Source: Dictyocoela muelleri
Taxonomy: Eukaryota; Microsporidia
Direction: 5' to 3'
Length of the DNA stretch: 12,405 bases
NCBI GenBank assembly: GCA_016256075.1
Contig: SDVU01000544.1
Span: 1-12,405, forward strand
Below are positions 7,893 to 12,405 of the stretch, in pieces. The position numbers and the translations under genes are program-made. Position 1 is the first letter of the stretch, and the number at the start of each line of letters is the position of its first letter. The notes under the pieces are model-generated. The model had not been told where the DNA came from, made no database searches, and saw nothing but the letters and a program-made list of their open reading frames with translations.

Positions 7893-7959
7893 GATAGTTG
7901 GGGAAATTGATAATTCGTCTGGAAAAAATTATCATTGAAAGAGTGGAAAATAGAGAATA
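7893..7959. repeat. 67-bp direct repeat, left copy
   Basis: The sequence from GATAGTTGGGGAAATTGAT to AATAGAGAATA is repeated at 8806-8874 with only a few differences. The two copies bracket an 846-bp segment with inverted GC-richer ends. On the plus strand it can be read as VGEIDNSSGKNYH, which weakly recalls the first catalytic block of Merlin/IS1016-type transposases. Confidence 0.75.
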
Positions 7960-7966
7960 TGGGCTT

Positions 7967-8030
7967 GCCGGAATTTCGCCTGTTGGAGAAATTCCGGCTT
8001 TTCGCCAAAAAATTCCGACCCGGAATTTAA
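7967..8030. repeat. GC-richer inverted end, left, with hairpin
   Basis: This block of CCGGAATTTCGCC-type words contains a perfect 11-bp hairpin, GCCGGAATTTC (7967-7977) with GAAATTCCGGC (7988-7998). The part from ATTCCGGCTTTTCGCCAAA through CCCGGAATTT matches the reverse complement of 8762-8805. It looks like one terminal inverted repeat of an element. Confidence 0.6.
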
Positions 8031-8035
8031 CCAAC

Positions 8036-8302
8036 GTACTCTATATCCATAGAAGCCGAAAAAAACCCTAAAAATGATAATAAGTAATGGATTAAAATAC
8101 ATATTTGACCCTATCTCCTTATGTTGTCATGGGTGTGCATATTTTATCTTCATTAATAGACATATATACCTAAATAATATTAATAAAGAAAAAAATATAC
8201 AACTCCATGACAAAATAACGAGATAGGGTCAAATATGTATTTTAATCCATTACTTATTATCATTTTTAGGTCTTTTTTCTGGCTTCTATGAATATAGAGT
8301 AC
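8036..8302. mobile_element. 267-bp palindromic MITE, probable TA target
   Basis: The arms at 8036-8134 and 8204-8302 are nearly perfect reverse complements. Landmarks are TACTCTATATCCATAGAAGCC at the left edge against GGCTTCTATGAATATAGAGTA at the right, then the shared ATAAGTAATGGATTAAAATA and TTTGACCCTATCTC tracts. The centre (about 8135-8203) still pairs loosely, so almost the whole element is one hairpin. The ends sit at TA|CTCTATAT...ATAGAG|TA, compatible with a TA duplication of Tc1/mariner-superfamily MITEs. The arms are very similar, which suggests a recent insertion. It lies inside the 7960-8805 segment. Confidence 0.8.
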
Positions 8303-8761
8303 CAAATCTTTTTTAAACGTTCATTGAGTATTTTAAACAAAATTCTGTTGGTAAGAATTCTACTTCTAGCCCTATTTTTGAACATGCTCCTTAGTATGTT
8401 TTTCATTGAATTGAAAATGTTCTCGCCACAACAACAAATAGTATTGTGGGATTCAGAGAGGCTTCAAAAACCTAGTAAAACCGAAAAAGTCAATCCTGGG
8501 CATGTTTGTTTATTCGTAAAGAATAGATATAAAAACTAAGAAAAAAGAATTTATGATTTTTTATAAGTAAATTTGCTGTTCTTCGTCATAATAATAAAAA
8601 TAAAAACTTTTTATTTATGTAAAAAATGAGAAATACTTTTCTATAAACCACATTTTCCCTTCTTAGGCAAATTAAATAAGTAGATTTTTGATTAATAAAT
8701 ATTTTTTTGTATGAAATATTGTAATATTTTACAATTAGTTATGATTTTATTTTATTGTTTT
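8303..8761. other. Spacer inside the nested repeat segment
   Basis: The first 240 bases carry an open frame of 83 codons that starts inside the MITE arm at 8288 and is hydrophobic at first; I do not treat it as a gene. The rest is AT-rich. I recognise no transposase motif. Confidence 0.4.
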
Positions 8762-8805
8762 GGCGAAATTCCGGGACGAAATTGTTTGGCGAAAACCGGA
8801 ATTTA
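8762..8805. repeat. GC-richer inverted end, right
   Basis: GGCGAAATTCCGGGACGAAATT through GGCGAAAACCGGAATTTA is the reverse complement, with mismatches, of about 7988-8030. It abuts the right direct repeat exactly, supporting its role as a terminal inverted repeat of the bracketed segment. Confidence 0.6.
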
Positions 8806-8874
8806 GATAGTTGGGGAAATTGATAATTCGTCTGAAAAAAAAATCATCATTGAAAGAGTAGAAAATAGAGAATA
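8806..8874. repeat. 69-bp direct repeat, right copy
   Basis: This matches 7893-7959 along its length with a few substitutions and a small length change in the A-run. On the plus strand it reads in one frame as VGEIDNSSEKKIIIERVENRE before a stop. Confidence 0.75.
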
Positions 8875-8889
8875 GGATACTCTTTGATT

Positions 8890-9060
8890 TCTATTATAGG
8901 GTAAAATAAAAAAAATGAAGAAATGTAGTACATATGGTTATCCTTCCTACCCGAAAATGTGTGAAACCTAGCTCTAAAAGAAAAATTATCAAATCATATC
9001 TCTGATTTCTCGCGCCAGATGAAACACATACGAACAATATCGAATGATTTTGGCCACACT
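8890..9060 (-). pseudogene. Merlin-type transposase fossil, C-terminal part
   Basis: On the minus strand one frame reads NHSILFVCVSSGARNQ, which fits the NHS-x-x-FV-x-x-x-x-GA-x-x-Q block near the last catalytic residue of Merlin (IS1016-like) transposases. A second frame about 80 bases further on reads SGRKDNHMYYISSFFLF, which fits the following GRR...YLAEFLF block. The two blocks are in different frames and in-frame stops are present, so the gene is dead. The N-terminal half is not seen on this strand. Assignment is by motif memory, without a search. Confidence 0.45.
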
Positions 9061-9324
9061 TCTAAATATAAATGCGAAAAGAAAATGGTGTTAGAGGATT
9101 ATTTAGTTGCTGGTTAGTCGAATATACTACCAAATAAGATATATTATAAATAGTTCCTTTTATGAATTCAGAAATTTTTCTATTGAAATTTTAAAAATAT
9201 TATTGAAAAATTAATTAAAAATTTCTGAAATTATTTAATTTCTTTTTTTATATTGGAGACCTTTGGTGGTAGACATCTTTCCTAACAAGCATCACTTTTA
9301 TTATGAATTATTATCACATCACGA
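9061..9324. other. AT-rich spacer with two short repeats
   Basis: It holds a 13-bp inverted repeat, TTCAGAAATTTTT (9167-9179) with AAAAATTTCTGAA (9217-9229), and the TTGGTGGTAGACATCTTTC word (9263-9286) also found in the 7367-7409 hairpin. No gene is seen. Confidence 0.5.
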
Positions 9325-9772
9325 ATTACATGTTGACAATATCTATTATTGCCAACCCAGTGATTTTTTTTCAACCATGGTCTCTAGACTTCTGGGTCCT
9401 CATAACCAACTTATACGTCACTTCTAAGCTACTTAGAGATCCAGCTGTATACTGGATTTTCGTTTTTTTAATTAATTAGCAGAATACAGGTAATTGAGTG
9501 GAGGTATTTTATATTTTTTTCACTAATTTTCGCCAAGATTCGTCTAGCTCATCCCACACCTGGTAAATCATTCTGTTTCATTGTCATATTAGACCGAGTC
9601 TTAATCAGTTATACCGAACTGGTGCAACTTCCTATTACTACTATAATTTATAGTTATTGAGGACATGATGTCAAAACCAATTATTTATTAAAGTTTTGTC
9701 GGTGGGTTTTGAACCTCAATACTTAATTTTACCATTCAAGAGTCTTAGTTACTTAGCTATCTGGTCCTTATA
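9325..9772 (-). mobile_element. Candidate tRNA-derived SINE
   Basis: On the minus strand a tRNA-like head lies at about 9772-9700: an A-box-like TAGCTAAGTAA (9759-9749), a 33-base gap, and an exact B box GGTTCAAAACC (9715-9705), the spacing of a tRNA promoter. About 300 bases downstream is a segment (9471-9325) that recurs at 12405-12268 in the same orientation, where it ends in an (AT)n run like a SINE tail. The region is more GC-rich than its surroundings. That head and repeated tail belong to one element is inferred from orientation and distance only. Confidence 0.4.
9705..9759 (-). other. tRNA-like A and B boxes (decayed tRNA)
   Basis: The B box fits GGTTCRANNCC exactly and the A-box-like word is 33 bases upstream. 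A CTTGA/TTAAG pair lies where an anticodon stem would be, but its loop is 9 bases, the T stem pairs poorly and no acceptor stem can be formed. It is therefore not a working tRNA. Confidence 0.45.
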
Positions 9773-10938
9773 GAAATCATGCTAAAAAAATGTTATTATG
9801 TATTATTAACAATTATTTAAATTGGTTTCTTTGCTAACAATGATTTATTGAACAGGCTGTTATTTAAATTTAAACTGTATGATCTGATAACCGATTCAAT
9901 CTATCAAAATTCTTAAAATTTTTACTTGAAAGGTTTCTTTTAAATCTTATTCGGTATTATTATTAAGTTTTATTTTCAGGGATTTTATTAAAGTAATACT
10001 TTTTGATTTATTTCTTATTAACTTTTATAACAAATTCAATTAATAATAAAAGTTAATCAATAAATAGAAAAAAAAGAACTGAAGGATAATACACTTATTC
10101 AAGGGTAATATTAATTCTTAAAAATAATACTAATTCGTTTGGTAAAATTAAAAAGTAGATAACTCCCAACAGTACAAATTAGAAAAATTGATCACATAAG
10201 TAATGTTTGTTTCTATTAATAAGAAATTAAAAGTCTCAGATAGTTTTTTTTTTCATCATTTTGATAAAACTATGAAATGGGTTTAATTTTCATAGAGATA
10301 TCTCAACAAAAACTTCATCATTGACAGGGGTTAATTTAAAAAAAAATTTAAGTTTTTTGAAGGTATTTTGATCTTTTAAATCAGAATTTTAAATTTTTTA
10401 TTAAAAATTATTTGATTTTTTTAAAGTAAATATTTTTTTGAGTTTTAAGTGTTAAAATTTGAACAATTTGAAATAGCAAAGATTTTTTTTATCAGAATTT
10501 GTGTATGTGAATTCTGAAAAATAAATGTAAATTAAGGATAACTTGATATAAATTTTGTCATATTAAAATAATCACAAAGTTATTATTATAATTTCTATTT
10601 GTGAAGGAACGAAAATAATTTGTTTCATAATTTTAATTTTTAATATTTTTTATGTGACAATCTCCGTGAGATCCTTCTAAAAAGAAGAAATTAGATAAAA
10701 AGAGAATGTTTTCTTAAACGAAGTTTTTTAAACTGCCGTTCAAACTAGGGTTAGTTGGCGAAGTTTGATTTTGTGGACGGTGTGACATAGTGTTCCAAAC
10801 TTAAATTTCTTTTATAGTTTGAAATTTTCAGAAATTCCACAATTAATCATTTTTATTTTCATAATTGTCAGGATTGATATTTTTTTTGATTTTTTTCTGT
10901 CGTGGATATGGTTGTCATCGGTGAGTTTCAATATTAAT
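9773..10938. other. AT-rich spacer, no gene
   Basis: I find no coding frame of interest on either strand. A 12-bp inverted repeat, ATTAACTTTTAT (10017-10028) with ATAAAAGTTAAT (10046-10057), is the only clear structure. Long A and T runs occur around 10330-10450. A slightly GC-richer patch at 10725-10800 gives no recognisable protein or RNA. Confidence 0.5.
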
Positions 10939-10987
10939 CTTTAATATTAACTTTAATCTTTAATATTAACTTTAATCTTTAATATTC
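10939..10987. repeat. 19-bp tandem repeat, about 2.6 copies
   Basis: CTTTAATATTAACTTTAAT is repeated at 10939-10957 and 10958-10976, with a partial third copy after that. Confidence 0.8.
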
Positions 10988-11030
10988 TTATTTTGGAGGA
11001 ATGTGCTAATAGCCATGCGTAAAAGTATAG

Positions 11031-11646
11031 TCTTGTCTGTTTTAAGGGCCACAATTTTTTTAAACTGTGGCCTTTAAAACATACAAAAGCACTTTTGTAA
11101 AAAAATAATAAATTTAATAGATTGTTACAAAAATTATACCCATATAGAATTTAAAATTTTAAAAACAACAAGTGAAATTTTCATAAATATTGAATGCACA
11201 CTCGAATATTTAATTGAAAACAATATATTAAAGAATGTTTAGATTTGAAGGAAGCTGCGGTAATACGGCAAATTTACTTATTTAGCGGGAGAAAACCCTA
11301 AAAAGAATTGTTTATCGATACACTTATCAAAATTGTTGTCTAAAAAAGCCAATTTCTACATTTAAATGTAAAAAATGTCCTTATTAATATTATTTTTTCT
11401 GATACACAATTGTCGCATGATCTTGATTAAATGAGTTTATTATTTTATTTAAAAATTTATTAATTTAAAAATCTATTCTTTTTAATTTTTAAATTTTTAA
11501 ATATTCTAATTTTCTAATAAATATAATAAAATTTAAAAAAATAAAATATTAAAAAAACCAAAAATATATTTTTAAAAAAAAATTAAAAAATTAAAAAAAT
11601 CAATCCAAGGAGGGACCCTTGGGTGTGGCCCTTAAAACAGAAAAGA
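11031..11646. mobile_element. 616-bp MITE-like element with 23-bp inverted ends
   Basis: The left end 11031-11053 (TCTTGTCTGTTTTAAGGG..) and right end 11624-11646 are reverse complements with one mismatch in 23. Just inside the left end a second inverted copy (11066-11080) makes a local hairpin with 11039-11053. The interior is extremely AT-rich and noncoding, with only a small GC-richer patch near 11255-11300. No target duplication is evident, so it is old or its edges are eroded. The superfamily is unknown. Confidence 0.55.
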
Positions 11647-11659
11647 TCCATTTTTATTA

Positions 11660-11682
11660 TACTGTGAAATCTCTATATCCGG
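11660..11682 (+). mobile_element. Possible pogo/Tc1-mariner-like end
   Basis: TACTGTGAAATCTCTATATCC, beginning with TA, resembles pogo-type termini (CAGTGAAACCTCTATA..CCGG). CTCTATATCC is also the end of the MITE at 8036-8302. No matching opposite end is seen downstream, so the call is weak. Confidence 0.3.
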
Positions 11683-11776
11683 TAAAATATAAAAATTTTC
11701 TAGAGATAGAGTAATTGAACGTTAGAATTAGTATTTTTGTTGAAAATTTTCTATAATTTTTTGTAAAAAAATTCGT

Positions 11777-11960
11777 GGCAAGTTCTCGCGCTAAGCTCGA
11801 GGCGAGTTTTCGTGCTATGTAAATTCAATCATCAAAAAATTTTTTATAGCAAACTCAAAAAATTATTTGAATATTAAATTTAATATAATTTCAAATACCA
11901 AGGCGAGTTGTCGTTTTCTATTTTTTGTAACGAAAAAGTACCAACTCGCCTGGAGGCGAG
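11777..11960. repeat. Cluster of GGCGAGTT words in both orientations
   Basis: GGCAAGTTCTCGCGCT (11777) and GGCGAGTTTTCGTGCT (11801) are 24-bp-spaced direct repeats. GGCGAGTTGTCG (11902) pairs with CAACTCGCC (11942) as a 10-bp inverted repeat, and GGCGAGTAGG follows at 11954. Such clustered short words in AT-rich DNA are typical of subterminal transposase-binding repeats. Confidence 0.5.
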
Positions 11961-12021
11961 TAGGCTTTTTGCCGTCTTATAGCTGATTATGACTTGTTTA
12001 ATTATAAAAATAAGGCTAAGG

Positions 12022-12160
12022 AAACTTTTATAGGTGTATGACGGTGACGCAGCCTCTTAGCAAAAAAGTAGTATTAGATTACAAAAAATACATGCAAGTG
12101 AAACAAAATAACCTTTATAGGCGTATTGATGGCAGTCCGGAAACTCACCGAAGGTTATTT
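12022..12160. repeat. Direct CTTTTATAGGTGTAT repeat and hairpin
   Basis: AACTTTTATAGGTGTATGACGG (12022-12044 region) recurs diverged as AACCTTTATAGGCGTATTG at 12110. Around the second copy AAATAACCTT (12106-12115) pairs with AAGGTTATTT (12151-12160). The function is unknown; it is probably transposon-derived. Confidence 0.45.
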
Positions 12161-12267
12161 CCCGAGAACACTCCAAAAATAATTTTAATTAAATTAGCAT
12201 TTATTTAATAGCTTTAATCTAAAAATATTAAAAATTATCAGTAAATGAATATCTTATATATATATAT

Positions 12268-12405
12268 ATTACATGCTGACAACATCCATAGCTGCCAACC
12301 CGGAGAGTTGTCTCCAACCATGGCCTTTAGACCTTTGGTTCTTGGTGTTCCAATAATACGTCACTTCCTAAGCTACCCAGAAGCCCAGCTGTATACGCGA
12401 TTTTC
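12268..12405 (-). mobile_element. Second copy of the candidate SINE tail
   Basis: ATTACATGCTGACAA through CAGCTGTATACGCGATTTTC matches 9325-9471 over its whole length with roughly three quarters identity by eye and the same orientation. It is cut by the window end. An (AT)n run borders its minus-strand 3' end at about 12255-12268, as in SINE or LINE tails. Kept words include GCCAACCC, CAACCATGG, ATACGTCACTTC and AAGCTAC. Confidence 0.65.

Noticed and set aside
7831-8034. 67-codon minus-strand open frame
   Set aside because: It spans the direct repeat and the inverted end of the nested element, and no conserved motif is read on this strand.
8288-8539. 83-codon open frame with a hydrophobic N-terminal part
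   Set aside because: It starts inside the arm of the MITE, has no recognisable homology and lies in a transposon nest. It could be a transposon relic but not a supported gene.
9509-9577. Minus-strand 22-codon reading NRMIYQVWDELDESWRKL, protein-like in look
   Set aside because: It is bounded by stops and too short to assign. The resemblance to Tc1-type WDELDR is too thin.
10325-10345. CAGGGGTTAATTT as a second hAT end
   Set aside because: Only the first bases agree; the TGGCGAACC core is missing.

Overview
The window looks like a gene-poor, transposon-rich stretch of a microsporidian (or closely related reduced fungal) genome. By eye it is roughly three quarters or more A+T. It holds two intact, intronless protein genes, and the rest is AT-rich spacer, minisatellites and decayed DNA-transposon or MITE material. 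The microsporidian call is an inference. It rests on a short, diverged septin, a very Asn/Lys/Asp-rich large protein, a poly(A) hexamer that overlaps the septin stop codon, and remnants resembling Merlin and hAT transposons.

Layout, left to right. Positions 1-1450 carry a hAT-type terminus, a 14-bp minisatellite, and a nearly complete 481-bp palindrome flanked by 22-bp repeats. Positions 1549-4410 (minus) encode a 953-residue protein with a CX2C...CX2C pair near the N-terminus, a long disordered middle containing two tandem peptide repeats, and a C-terminal PH domain. The intergenic region 4411-5799 contains a roughly 540-bp array of a 15-bp AT-only repeat. Positions 5800-6774 (plus) encode a septin whose septin unique element is well kept but whose P-loop lysine and switch II DxxG motif are lost. 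From 6775 to the end I see no intact gene. This part holds a second copy of the septin upstream motif, hairpins, a nested transposon structure (7893-8874), a Merlin transposase fossil (minus, about 8890-9060), a candidate tRNA-derived SINE (minus, about 9325-9772) with a second copy of its tail at the window end, a MITE with 23-bp inverted ends (11031-11646), a possible pogo-like end, and GC-richer repeat clusters.

The two genes are divergently transcribed across one intergenic region. A septin next to a large, mostly disordered protein with a C-terminal PH domain recalls the anillin/Bud4 architecture, in which such proteins anchor septins at the membrane. That link is a hypothesis from architecture and position only. 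No convincing new multi-gene system is visible. The most unusual items are the nucleotide-binding-defective septin, the shared CCAWAAAAGGTAAGT motif, the nested repeat structure around 8 kb, and the candidate SINE family.
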